DNA of 64,000 nt from Endozoicomonas sp965198415. Lineage in GTDB: Bacteria; Pseudomonadota; Gammaproteobacteria; Pseudomonadales; Endozoicomonadaceae. The stretch covers positions 124,001 to 188,000 of the forward strand of contig CBDAPN010000032.1 of the NCBI GenBank assembly GCA_965198415.1, written 5' to 3'. Shown here piece after piece: positions 9,213 through 18,213 of this stretch (position 1 is its first letter; each line of letters begins with the position of its first letter). The position numbers and the translations under genes are program-made. The notes under the pieces were generated by a model. The model was not told where the DNA came from. It worked only from the letters and a program-made list of their open reading frames with translations, and ran no database searches.

Positions 9213-9842
9213 CTACTGACCAGCCTGCGAATGACCTCCTTTGGCTTCCTGGGCCAGAACCTTGCTCTTGGAGAGCTTGGCGCTCATCACACTGGCTCTG
9301 TCCTGGTCCGACATGTAGATCTGGATTTTCTGAATGTTCTTTTTGGTCTGAGGAATCAGCACCTTGGAGAACAGGTTGACCCGCTGCGATGTGGTGCGCG
9401 TGGCCTTAACCAACTCTTGATGGCGCAACTGGCGAACCTGAAGTTCGATTTTCAGTCGCACCATCTGCTGCAACAACTCCACCAGATAGTCCACCCAGTG
9501 TGGTTTGGCCAGATCGCTGTAGGGCGTCAGCGCAATCTCAATATGCTCAACCGCAGGAACCGACGTACCGACAATATTTTCCTGTTTCAGGCGTACATCG
9601 GTCACTTTCACCAGGTTTTCCACCGGCACATCTTGCCTAGCCAGCATGGGCAGCTGCTCCCTGACCAGCTGCTCCACATCTGCAAGATGCCCCTGCGTCT
9701 GAACCAGTGCTTCTTCAGCTTTTTTGCGCTCCATCATCAACTGCTGTCGTTTAAGTTCTAACGCTGGCAAATAACGATTGAACGTTTTCAGGCTGCGCTT
9801 TTCTTTGTTAAGTGAACTTTTGTTGAGAGCAATCTTGGCCAT
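9213..9842 (-). CDS. atpD: V-type ATP synthase subunit D (central stalk)
   Basis: A 209-residue central shaft protein that turns inside A3B3. Long helices at both ends (KSSLNKEKRSLKTFNRYLPA near the start; VNLFSKVLIPQTKKNIQKIQ near the end) flank a shorter middle, the standard D-subunit layout. It begins 5 bases after the stop of atpB, so the two are translationally close, as is usual. A subunit F partner, usually encoded near D, is absent from the operon. Confidence 0.92.
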   Translation of the reverse strand: MAKIALNKSSLNKEKRSLKTFNRYLPALELKRQQLMMERKKAEEALVQTQGHLADVEQLVREQLPMLARQDVPVENLVKVTDVRLKQENIVGTSVPAVEHIEIALTPYSDLAKPHWVDYLVELLQQMVRLKIELQVRQLRHQELVKATRTTSQRVNLFSKVLIPQTKKNIQKIQIYMSDQDRASVMSAKLSKSKVLAQEAKGGHSQAGQ

Positions 9843-9847
9843 AATAA

Positions 9848-11233
9848 TTACGCCTCAGCCGCCGCTTCAGATGCTGCCTCAACGCTGTTAAGCTGCTCTT
9901 GGTTTGGCCAGTATTTTTCCAGCAAGCTCTGCTTCATCAGCGTCTCTTCAGGGCCAAAGCATTCGGCCATGGTCTCCCAACAGTTGTCCAACGCCTCTTC
10001 TAACGACATAGCCGCATCAAGTGACATAAATCGCTTCTTGAAAAGCTTGCCGAACTTGATAGTTTTCAGATCGTAGTTAGACAATTCAAAAGCCATCGCC
10101 TGCTTTTGTGCAGCATTAACCGAATCGGAATAGAAGCGTATCATCGTATTCATAATGGCCGGATGGTCTTCCCGGGTCTCTTTGCCCTGCACCATTTGCT
10201 TCAAACGGGAGAGGGAACCGAACGGATCGAGATAGCCGTCGTGTAAATAGAACTGACCTTCGGTGATGTATCCGGTGTTATCGGGGACTGGGTGGGTTGT
10301 ATCATTGCCAGGCATGGTAGTGACCGCCAGAATCGTCACCGAGCCTGCACCTTTATAATCACAGGCTTTCTCGTAACGCCTGGCCAGCTGTGAATAGAGA
10401 TCGCCCATGTAGCCACGGTTGGCCGGTATTTTATCCATGGCTACACCAATCTCTTTCATGGCGTCGGCGTAGGAAGTCATATCGGTCAGCAGCACCAGTA
10501 CTTTTTTCGACTCTTCCACGGCAAAATGCTCGGCTACCGCCAGCGCCATATCAGGAGTCAATAGTCGTTCAACTGTCGGGTCCGAAGCCTGATTGGTGAA
10601 CATGACGGTACGAGCCGATACGCCCGCTTCTTCAAAGGTTGTGCGGAAGAAGTGGTAATCATCAAAAATAAGCCCCATACCGCCAAACACCACGACATCC
10701 GCCTCGGCCTGAATGGCAATCCGCGCCAAAAAGCGGTTGTATGGTTCACCGGCCACCGAGAAAATGGGGATTTTCTGAGATTCAACCAGCGTGTTGAATA
10801 CGTCGATCATCGGCACATTGGTACGCACCATGCGCGACGCAAGTACACGACGAACCGGGTTTACTGAAGGCCCGTCGATCTCCACTTTTGGGTCTTGCTC
10901 AAGGGCTGGACCGCCATCAATCGGCTCACCGGCACCATTGAAAATCCGACCTAAAATATTGGGAGAGTAAGTGGTCTTCATTGGCTGACCAAGAAAGCAG
11001 ACTGAGGCACCGGTGGATAACCCTTTGGTGCCGGCAAAAATCTGCAATGAAACCTCTTCACGGTCAATCTTGATGATCTGCGCCATGGAGTAAGACTGTC
11101 CATCTTGCTCAATTAGCGCCAGGTCACCGTAGTTGGCCTGGGCATTCCCCTCAGCCAGGTTAGGTACATGGACGCGAATCAGGTCACCAACGATGCTGAG
11201 AATATTGGTGTATCGCAACAGGCTCTCGGGCAT
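9848..11233 (-). CDS. atpB: V-type ATP synthase regulatory subunit B
   Basis: A 461-residue non-catalytic nucleotide-binding subunit that alternates with A in V1. It lacks a true Walker A, having SVAGEPYNRFLARI where A has its P-loop, as expected for B. The family blocks GRIFNGAGEPIDGG, PVRRVLASRMVRTNVPMIDV, LLTDMTSYADAMKEIGV and PANRGYMGDLYSQLARRYE are present. AGGAG lies just upstream of GTG 11236 and ATG 11233; ATG is preferred. It is the first gene of the operon here, so the promoter should lie in 11234-11566. Confidence 0.95.
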   Translation of the reverse strand: MPESLLRYTNILSIVGDLIRVHVPNLAEGNAQANYGDLALIEQDGQSYSMAQIIKIDREEVSLQIFAGTKGLSTGASVCFLGQPMKTTYSPNILGRIFNGAGEPIDGGPALEQDPKVEIDGPSVNPVRRVLASRMVRTNVPMIDVFNTLVESQKIPIFSVAGEPYNRFLARIAIQAEADVVVFGGMGLIFDDYHFFRTTFEEAGVSARTVMFTNQASDPTVERLLTPDMALAVAEHFAVEESKKVLVLLTDMTSYADAMKEIGVAMDKIPANRGYMGDLYSQLARRYEKACDYKGAGSVTILAVTTMPGNDTTHPVPDNTGYITEGQFYLHDGYLDPFGSLSRLKQMVQGKETREDHPAIMNTMIRFYSDSVNAAQKQAMAFELSNYDLKTIKFGKLFKKRFMSLDAAMSLEEALDNCWETMAECFGPEETLMKQSLLEKYWPNQEQLNSVEAASEAAAEA

Positions 11234-11566
11234 CACTGCTCCTCTTTCAATGCTGGAAATAAAGAAGTAAAAATAATAAAAAGCGTTTCAGAACGGTGTG
11301 TTTCAGATGAAAGTCAGCAAAGAGAGTCAGCGTTCATACAAATAACTGTAATTAGCCGTACTTTTTGAAGGCAAATTACTACCTTTAAGCTCAATCCCGA
11401 CCCCCCACTAAACGTCATTGTATTTGTAGATAGTAGACAATTACTCAAATTTTGCCGAGGCATAATTGCTTTCGCGCAGGCTTCTTTCCTACGCCTTGCC
11501 AGCACAAAAAACTAACTGTCCACCATCCTTCATACGAGAAAATATTTAGCTATAAGCGACGATTAT
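11234..11566. other. Intergenic region holding the presumed V-ATPase promoter
   Basis: A 333-base gap between argF and atpB, both on the minus strand. I see no gene and no hairpin strong enough to end argF. Several partial sigma70-like hexamers occur near 11420-11450 on the minus strand, but none has good spacing, so no promoter is called. Confidence 0.45.
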
Positions 11567-12568
11567 CTAACAGCCTAAGGTTTCTACCATCACGGCTTTG
11601 ATAGTGTGCATACGGTTTTCAGCCTGATCAAACACAATGGAAGCCTCGGACTCAAACACCTCTTCCGTTACTTCAAGCCCGTTCATGGCAAATCGCTCAG
11701 CCATCTCTTTGCCAATCACCGTGTCGTCATTGTGGAAGGCGGGTAAGCAGTGTAGAAAACGAACGTTTGGATTCGCTGTTTTTTGCAGCACTGTGGTATT
11801 TACCTGATAGGGTTTCATCAGTTCTACCCGCTCATCCCAGGCTTGTGCGTCCTCGCCCATAGATACCCAGACATCGGTGTAAAGAAAGTCACAACCAGCC
11901 ACTGCTTCATCCACCGATTCGCTAATGGTGATTTTTGCACCCGTTGTACGAGCAATTTCCTGACACTGCCCAAGCAGTTCAGGCGCAGGAAAAAACGCCA
12001 GCGGTGCTGCAACTCTATAGTCAATACCCATTTTTGCCGCCCCGACCATTAAAGAGTTGGCTACATTATTGCGCCCGTCGCCGAGGTAACAGAGTTTCAT
12101 CTCTCTTAATGAACGACCATCGCCGTGTTCGAGCATGGTCATAAAATCTGCCAATACTTGAGTAGGATGCCAGTCATCGGTGAGGCCATTCCAAACCGGA
12201 ACACCCGCATGAGCCGCCAGCTCTTCAATCTCACTGTGCTGATGCCCGCGAAACTCAATGCCATTGTACATCCTACCCATTACACGAGCAGTGTCCTTTA
12301 TTGTCTCTTTGACACCCATCTGCGAGCCACCACCGATAAAAGAGACATTGGCACCTTGATCAAAACAGGCCACTTCAAAGGCGCAGCGGGTTCGAGTGGA
12401 TGTTTTTTCAAAAATCAGGGCAATGTTTCGCCCCTTTAGGAACTGCTGCTCTGAACCGGAGTACTTTGCCGCTTTTAACTGAACTGCTCGCTCAAGCAGT
12501 CGGCCAATCTCTTGGGGGGTAAAGTCCAGCAGCTTGAGGAAATGGCGGTTTTGCAAGCTCTCAGTCAT
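11567..12568 (-). CDS. argF: Ornithine carbamoyltransferase
   Basis: A 333-residue cytoplasmic enzyme that makes citrulline from ornithine and carbamoyl phosphate, or runs in reverse in arginine catabolism. Carbamoyl-phosphate motif STRTR is at residues 57-61. LTDDWHPTQVLADF is the HPTQ loop and FLHCLPAFH the catalytic HCLP motif, with YTDVWVSMGED nearby. The length is typical of the E. coli ArgF/ArgI type. No arcA or arcC lies beside it, so the anabolic role is more likely, but sequence alone does not separate ArgF from ArcB. The adjacent genes are unrelated. Confidence 0.93.
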   Translation of the reverse strand: MTESLQNRHFLKLLDFTPQEIGRLLERAVQLKAAKYSGSEQQFLKGRNIALIFEKTSTRTRCAFEVACFDQGANVSFIGGGSQMGVKETIKDTARVMGRMYNGIEFRGHQHSEIEELAAHAGVPVWNGLTDDWHPTQVLADFMTMLEHGDGRSLREMKLCYLGDGRNNVANSLMVGAAKMGIDYRVAAPLAFFPAPELLGQCQEIARTTGAKITISESVDEAVAGCDFLYTDVWVSMGEDAQAWDERVELMKPYQVNTTVLQKTANPNVRFLHCLPAFHNDDTVIGKEMAERFAMNGLEVTEEVFESEASIVFDQAENRMHTIKAVMVETLGC

Positions 12569-12780
12569 AAAACAGGTTCCTGTGTCAGGTCATTCATTCC
12601 TTTTACTTACCGCAGCAAGCCCACGATACTAAGTGGCAACATGATCCACAGACCGGTTACCCGTGTCCAGTACTTGGTTGAATATTAAGCGGACGTAGAC
12701 TAGCGCGGACAGTTACGGAAGGCATTACGTAGAAATACGGAAGGTCACAGCAAGGCTTAAGCAGCCTTACTCGTGATTGC

Positions 12781-12827
12781 GTAAACCCTCGCCTTTATGC
12801 CCAAAGAGCATAAAGGCGAGGGTTTAC
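12781..12827. terminator. Perfect 20-bp inverted repeat, bidirectional terminator or REP-like hairpin
   Basis: Arms 12781-12800 and 12808-12827 are perfectly complementary around a 7-base loop. It begins 11 bases past the stop of the orphan gene on the minus strand. The arm shares CCTCGCCTT.ATGCCC with the hairpin at 341-377, so it belongs to a small repeated family. Confidence 0.65.
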
Positions 12828-12837
12828 GATGATTTAG

Positions 12838-15519
12838 CTAAACGTCTGTCTCTTGACTGCTAAATAGGTTTATCTGTGACACAGACAAATTATGTGAGTA
12901 AGTACTATTCGATGCACTTCCCCCCCCTGAATTTTCCAAGTTACCCATAGGAACTATGACATCCTTCGGATTTCCACTTCTTGCCAAGTTATTATTTGGG
13001 TCAGATTCTTTTGAATGATTTTCATCAGGGCCATTCAAATCCAAACTTATTTCGCCCACTGAATGCTTACCAAACGATTCATTGAGCAAGGAAAATAAAT
13101 TTTTGCTGTCCAATTTAAAAACTTCATCTTTATTATTATCTTCTTGCGGATCAATAGGAATAATAGTGTCAGACTTTGTGACCGGTGGATTTTCAGCTCC
13201 GCCTGTATTTACCATGCTCACCTGAAATCTACTAGAAGAATCAGTATAATCGGTCCTGTTACTAATCAAAGCTTCAGTTTCAGAAAAATTAACCGCTGTG
13301 TTACTCGCTTTAAAATCATTGTCTTCAAGTCTATTTTTCGAAAAAATCACCTCACTCAAAGGGGCCCGCTTAGTTTCTTTATTGCTCATCCTTGTCACTG
13401 TCTCATTCGCTTGTTCGAGAACCAGATCAACAGCGGTTTTACCTTCAAGGTCTGCATGCAGTGCCTCTAACTCCGTATTCACCTCACTATTTTCCAAAAA
13501 CTTGGCAAAAACTTTAAAATAATCACCCACATCTTTTAGGCCCTGGGTTTCAAATGAGTCCTGAATATGGTTACTGTGATCTCTATTTATTTTTTGTTTA
13601 ATTTCATCTTTTATCTTATCCTTGATTAATTCTGCATTAATTTTACTTACATTAGATTCCCAAAAAACAGACTTCATGCCATCAAGAATAGTCATCATAA
13701 CCTGATACAATGTATTAGGTTCACCAACCTTGGGATAGAACTCTTTAACCACTGAAAATACCTGAGTAAACAAGGTTATTCCCGTTCTGATATCGAATTT
13801 ATTTTCCAATCCTTTAAGTTTTTCTCTGAGTTCGGGGTTATTTATATTATCGATGAAAGATTTACAGAATCGGTTCATTGCCCATGATAAACAGGCTCCC
13901 GAGAGAAGAAATATTCGCCCAAATTCCCCTGTTACTGTTTCAGACTTGTTAAATATACCCTCTACCAGTGATCTGGGTATATGTACATAAAACTCAGGAC
14001 TCTTGCCATCGTACCTGATAAGGTCAGAAAAATTTTCATTGGGAACGATATGTGCTAATGAAGCGACCGCACAAAACACGGCGGCTGGTGGAATCGCTAT
14101 TTTCAAAATATTCTTACCTGTCAGTGACTTTTTAATGAGTTTATTGACATCTTCTCCCCATGCATTTGCAATTCGAGCAATAAAGGTAAACTGAAAGGCC
14201 GTGCTGCTTACAGCGTTAAGTGTCTGGGCGTAGGGAATACCATCCACTAAAGGTAACATTGAAAATGTTCCTCCAATAAGGGTGGTAACATCTTTTAGCG
14301 TATTCAAGCTAATGGCTGACCCGGTCAGAAAATTGGAAGAATATTGATTAATCTGCTCAGTACGGCGTATTGCATAACTATTCTTTACGGAACCATTGAG
14401 CGTAGTAAAGATTGTACAAAAGACCAGAAACAGCCCATACTGCGCCTCATTTTCAAACTTATTAGTAAACTCTTTTTGTTTGATCGATTCCAACAATGAA
14501 AAATACAGATAAATCATTTGCACCATGAGCAAAGATTTAGCATTCAAAACAAAGTTCAAAGCTTTTGACGCACTTTTAATTCTGGCAGCGCCCTGCGTTT
14601 TGACAAAAGGCTTATCAACATTGACTTCTTTTAAAAATTCGATCATTCCTTGAGAAATATTGACTGAAAAAGCTCCTAGCGAATAGATACATAATAAATT
14701 TTTAATCTCTTCAGCTTCCTCAGCAGTTAAGTTTAACGAACTTCTTTCATTCATTTGATTAACAATATTTTCAACACCAGCTGAAGCCTTTGCAAAAACA
14801 GCTTCAAAGTGATTACTATTATTAAATTGAGCATTATCCTTAAAGTGACTTATCACTTCTTCAGCATTTGAGTTCTTATTTAGCTCTGTGATCATAAATT
14901 GAATTATCGCATTATCGCCAGAGGAATTATTTTCAATTAATTCTTTAAGAGCGTCTAAAACTGCGTGCCGTACACAAGCTTTTTTATCGACATTTTCTTT
15001 ATTGTCAGAGGGAGCAACAAGAGCATCGACTAACATTCTATAAAGTTGATTCGACCTAATGCCGCTTTTTGCTTCTTCTATCTTTAAACCTGAATGAGCC
15101 CCTTCGAGTAGCTCATTCGCTAGCCTGAATGAGGCTAACGCAGCCTTATTATTACTTTTGTTATTTTCCTGTTCGATATTAACAGGAGAAGAGGCAGAGG
15201 CAGAACCAGAGGCAGAAGTAGAGGCAGAATCAAATGAAGCTGGTTTCGATACCGCCTCTTGATTTTTAAATAAACGGGAAACCATTCTTTGACAAATATT
15301 TTTTCGTGACCCAACATCAGGCTGATTGACACTACCCTCTGAACTCTGGTCGCTTCTTATCAAGCTATTTCTTGGCTGCTGTTCTTGGTGGACTTGTAGT
15401 CTACGTTCACTAAATCTTCCAGGACAAAGGCCATTGAAAATATTAGAGCACCGAAAGCTATCTCGCGCACTGTACCATTCTTGAATAGAATTACAAATTC
15501 TGGTTGATATATTATGCAT
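12838..15519 (-). CDS. Orphan 893-residue protein, unknown function
   Basis: I do not recognise a family. There is no N-terminal signal peptide. Residues 95-111 are a Ser/Ala run (SASTSASGSASAS). Residues 120-330 are polar and helical. Several hydrophobic segments follow, for example LLMVQMIYLYFSLLES, YGLFLVFCTIFTTLNG, TLIGGTFSMLPLVDGI, IAIPPAAVFCAVASLAHIV and FLLSGACLSWAMNRF. The last 200 residues are acidic and Asn/Ser-rich. The gene is clearly more AT-rich than the housekeeping genes on either side and stands alone with its own terminator, suggesting later acquisition. A large polar protein with an internal hydrophobic core could be a secreted or host-directed protein, but nothing visible proves that. 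Confidence 0.7.
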   Translation of the reverse strand: MHNISTRICNSIQEWYSARDSFRCSNIFNGLCPGRFSERRLQVHQEQQPRNSLIRSDQSSEGSVNQPDVGSRKNICQRMVSRLFKNQEAVSKPASFDSASTSASGSASASSPVNIEQENNKSNNKAALASFRLANELLEGAHSGLKIEEAKSGIRSNQLYRMLVDALVAPSDNKENVDKKACVRHAVLDALKELIENNSSGDNAIIQFMITELNKNSNAEEVISHFKDNAQFNNSNHFEAVFAKASAGVENIVNQMNERSSLNLTAEEAEEIKNLLCIYSLGAFSVNISQGMIEFLKEVNVDKPFVKTQGAARIKSASKALNFVLNAKSLLMVQMIYLYFSLLESIKQKEFTNKFENEAQYGLFLVFCTIFTTLNGSVKNSYAIRRTEQINQYSSNFLTGSAISLNTLKDVTTLIGGTFSMLPLVDGIPYAQTLNAVSSTAFQFTFIARIANAWGEDVNKLIKKSLTGKNILKIAIPPAAVFCAVASLAHIVPNENFSDLIRYDGKSPEFYVHIPRSLVEGIFNKSETVTGEFGRIFLLSGACLSWAMNRFCKSFIDNINNPELREKLKGLENKFDIRTGITLFTQVFSVVKEFYPKVGEPNTLYQVMMTILDGMKSVFWESNVSKINAELIKDKIKDEIKQKINRDHSNHIQDSFETQGLKDVGDYFKVFAKFLENSEVNTELEALHADLEGKTAVDLVLEQANETVTRMSNKETKRAPLSEVIFSKNRLEDNDFKASNTAVNFSETEALISNRTDYTDSSSRFQVSMVNTGGAENPPVTKSDTIIPIDPQEDNNKDEVFKLDSKNLFSLLNESFGKHSVGEISLDLNGPDENHSKESDPNNNLARSGNPKDVIVPMGNLENSGGGSASNSTYSHNLSVSQINLFSSQETDV
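15191..15231. repeat. Hexamer-type simple repeat inside the orphan gene
   Basis: Imperfect GAGGCA/GAAGCA-like hexamers repeat about seven times and encode the Ser-Ala run of the orphan protein. The 6-base unit would change length without shifting frame. Confidence 0.6.
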
Positions 15520-15970
15520 TTTTTTATAATCCCTAACTTAAAGTAGTAATGTTGTTTTATGTGATAAAGCCCAAACTAAAACTCAGCAGTCATCGAATAG
15601 TTGCATAAAAACACAACCATTGTTTGACTGTCGTTTTATTATTTTATTTAGCTTCAACTAGCTTTTTTATAACATAAAAGATGACTACTTATTAATAGTT
15701 AAAGATCTGTGGAAAGACAACCTCAAGCAAAATAAAACCAACAACAGGTGAATTATTTACCCTCTACTTACCAGATAAAATGATACTTTCGTTAACACTA
15801 ATTACTATTTTAATGATTTTACCAGTGTGCACTTAATACAGTTGATACGTCTATGATAATTTATTGTCTTTAACTGCTAAATCACACGACAGCTCTTCGG
15901 CTTGTTGACACCTCCCCACACTCAAAGTATGGGGTCTTACACTCATGCAAAAAATCATCACTTGTCATTA
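15520..15970. other. AT-rich intergenic region with one small hairpin
   Basis: About 450 bases, strongly AT-rich, with no supported gene. It probably contains the promoter of the orphan gene in 15520-15700. At 15911-15932 CCCCA and TGGGG face each other within GACACCTCCCCAC...ATGGGGTC, a hairpin reminiscent of IS200/IS605-type ends, but no transposase or TnpB fragment is nearby. Confidence 0.45.
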
Positions 15971-17224
15971 TTAAGCTTCATATAGCTTACAAACTTCATC
16001 TGCCAATATCGCTAACCCTTTTTCTACCACGCTCTGGTCACGGGTGTAGGTTAACCTGAGGCACTCGTGTTTATGCGGCCAGTTGTCGTCAATTCCGGGG
16101 AAAAAGTAGTGCCCAGAAACCACCAATACATTTCTGGCCTTTAGTCGCTCATACAACTCCAGGCTGGAAATCGGTAATCCTTCAAACCAGAGCCAGAGGA
16201 ACATCGCCCCTTCAGGCTTGTGCGCGTGCCAAGGAATGTTGCAGAGCTTCTGCTTCAGGCAGTTAAGGGCAAACTCAGCTTTTTGTTGATAGTAAGGACG
16301 AATCACATTTTCACACAGCGGGACGATGCTGTCGTCACGAATCATATCCAAAGCCAGCAAACTCCCGGTACTGTTTGGCGCCAGGTTCATTATGGCGTTA
16401 ATACCCGACAATGCCTGAATAACAGCCTCATTAGCGACAACAATGCCTGTTCGCACCGCCGGTAACCCTAATTTGGATAGACTCAGGCAGAGGATGCTGT
16501 TCTCACTCCAGCTCGCCGTGGCCTCGGTAAAGATCAGTTTGGGGAAAGGTGTGCCGTAGGCACCGTCCACTATCATGGGAATGTCTTGCTGCAAGGCCAG
16601 ACTACTGAGGCGCTCTATTTCTTCATCCGTGAGTACATTGCCAGTGGGGTTTGTTGGCCTTGATACACACAGGGCACCAATGCTCTCATCAACAACCAGC
16701 TCCTGAAAATCAACACGGTACTTAAACATGTGTGCGTCCAGGTGCTCAATCTCGGGTTTGTTGGCTGTAAAGAACTGATGAGTTAAACCGGCGTCGCTGT
16801 AGCCAATGTATTCCGGAGCCAGTGGCAGCAGGATTTTTTTATGACTGCCGTCTGTAAATTTGCCGGCAAACATATTAAAGAGCATAAAAAATGCTGCCTG
16901 ACTCCCGTTAGAGAGCGCAATATTGCGCTCCGTCAGCCGCCAGCCAAACTGGCGATTGAGAAAAGCAGCCATGGCACGAACAAAGGTTTTCTCGCCCTGA
17001 GGTGGGTCGTAGGTTCCAATTAACCGGGTGAACTCTTGCTGGCTTTCGGTAATTTTACGCAGGCGTTGGCGGAAGATATCTTCCACTTCAGGAATGTGGG
17101 CCGGATTTCCACCGCCCATCATAATCATATCTTTACCGTCGGCAAGGGCATTGCCAAGGTCATCCATCAACGACAGGATGCCAGAGTGACTGGTAAATTT
17201 CTCGCCAAAAGCCGAAAGCTTCAT
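15971..17224 (-). CDS. avtA: Valine-pyruvate aminotransferase
   Basis: A 417-residue PLP enzyme that exchanges amino groups between valine (or 2-oxoisovalerate) and alanine/pyruvate. It matches E. coli AvtA as I recall it through most of its length: FGEKFTSHSGILSLMDDL, MGGGNPAHIPEVED, SNGSQAAFFMLFNMFAGKF, PLAPEYIGYSDAGL and VSRPTNPTGNVLTDEE. The PLP lysine lies in LSLSKLGLPAVRTG, and the C-terminal arginine region in ECLRLTYTRD. The length is normal and the gene stands alone. Upstream, towards 17405, lies only the tRNA gene. Confidence 0.93.
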   Translation of the reverse strand: MKLSAFGEKFTSHSGILSLMDDLGNALADGKDMIMMGGGNPAHIPEVEDIFRQRLRKITESQQEFTRLIGTYDPPQGEKTFVRAMAAFLNRQFGWRLTERNIALSNGSQAAFFMLFNMFAGKFTDGSHKKILLPLAPEYIGYSDAGLTHQFFTANKPEIEHLDAHMFKYRVDFQELVVDESIGALCVSRPTNPTGNVLTDEEIERLSSLALQQDIPMIVDGAYGTPFPKLIFTEATASWSENSILCLSLSKLGLPAVRTGIVVANEAVIQALSGINAIMNLAPNSTGSLLALDMIRDDSIVPLCENVIRPYYQQKAEFALNCLKQKLCNIPWHAHKPEGAMFLWLWFEGLPISSLELYERLKARNVLVVSGHYFFPGIDDNWPHKHECLRLTYTRDQSVVEKGLAILADEVCKLYEA

Positions 17225-17404
17225 TTATGTCTCTGAGTAGTTTGAATAACCACGCTGTTATAGCAATCAAATGGACGAGCTGTCCAGAGAGCTTTTAGTG
17301 ACTAAAGGTAACATTGTGCAGTTAATGCTGTGCTGAAATGTGCTGATGAGTAAGGGCGGTTAGTCGCTGGAAGTGGTGGTCAGGTTGGGAGTTAAGCAAA
17401 TAAG

Positions 17405-17480
17405 TGGCGTCCCCTAGGGGACTCGAACCCCTGTTACCGCCGTGAAAGGGCGGTGTCCTAGGCCACTAGACGAAGGGGAC
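17405..17480 (-). tRNA. tRNA-Glu (anticodon TTC)
   Basis: The minus-strand sequence folds as a full cloverleaf. Acceptor GTCCCCT pairs with AGGGGAC, the anticodon arm CCGCCCTTTCACGGCGG places TTC in the loop, and the T arm contains GGTTCGAGTC. CCA is encoded at 17405-17407. The 76-base length is standard. No integrase or att-like duplication flanks it. Confidence 0.97.
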
Positions 17481-17567
17481 GTTGACCTTCGCAAAAATTA
17501 GCGCGTGGCTGCTTGCAGTGGGTGCCTATGCTAATTTCAACTGCCCGAAGAGTCAACCACTTCTGTG

Positions 17568-17957
17568 CTATCGGTCTTTAAAATTCATCGCCACGGAGTT
17601 GATGCAAAAGCGCAAGCCAGTGGGCTCAGGGCCGTCCGGAAAAACATGACCTAAATGTGCGCCACAGTTAGCACAAAGCACCTCTGTGCGCTGCATGCCG
17701 AGGCTGTTATCTTCCTGCTGGATGATGGCGTCGCTGTCGATGGTTTGGTAGAAACTGGGCCAACCACAACCGGCATCAAACTTTACGGCGGAGTCAAACA
17801 GCTGCTGCTGGCAACAGACACAATGAAACACACCGTCTTTCTCAAAAAAGTTGTACTCGCCACTGAACGGGCGTTCTGTCCCCTTTTCACGGCAGACGTG
17901 GTACTGCTCATCGGTCAGTTCTTCACGCCACTGCTGATCCGGTTTTTTTATTGTCAT
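17568..17957 (-). CDS. msrB: Peptide methionine (R)-S-oxide reductase
   Basis: A 129-residue repair enzyme that reduces methionine-R-sulfoxide in proteins. Two zinc-binding CxxC pairs are present, C46-C49 (CVCC) and C95-C98 (CANC). The catalytic cysteine is C118 in RFCINSVAMNF. GCGWPSF and GTERPFSGEY are family signatures. There is no signal peptide, so it is cytoplasmic, and it is not fused to MsrA. It is a single gene between the tRNA and the divergent alaA. Confidence 0.95.
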   Translation of the reverse strand: MTIKKPDQQWREELTDEQYHVCREKGTERPFSGEYNFFEKDGVFHCVCCQQQLFDSAVKFDAGCGWPSFYQTIDSDAIIQQEDNSLGMQRTEVLCANCGAHLGHVFPDGPEPTGLRFCINSVAMNFKDR

Positions 17958-18213
17958 TTTACTTACCCTTTTTTCACCTGTTTTTTACCAAGTTTTACCA
18001 AAACGTTTATGAATCGCTCATCATAGTTATCACATTAGAAACTATCCACTGAAACAGGCCATTTTGTAGCAACAAAACCGCTCATACAAACCCGTCATAG
18101 GCATCTTGGTAGTGCAACTCTTTACGGATCAATTCATAATGCAGTTCCTAAAGACCCATTTGCATCTCCTTTAAATAACAGCAAACGAGATCAGGAATAT
18201 CAGTAGGACGTCC

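Noticed and set aside
15905..15945. IS200/IS605-type element end at the CCCCA/TGGGG hairpin
   Set aside because: No TnpA or TnpB fragment nearby; a short GC stem alone is insufficient.
17405..17480. tRNA-Glu as an integration site for a genomic island
   Set aside because: No integrase gene and no direct repeat of the tRNA 3' end seen within the window.
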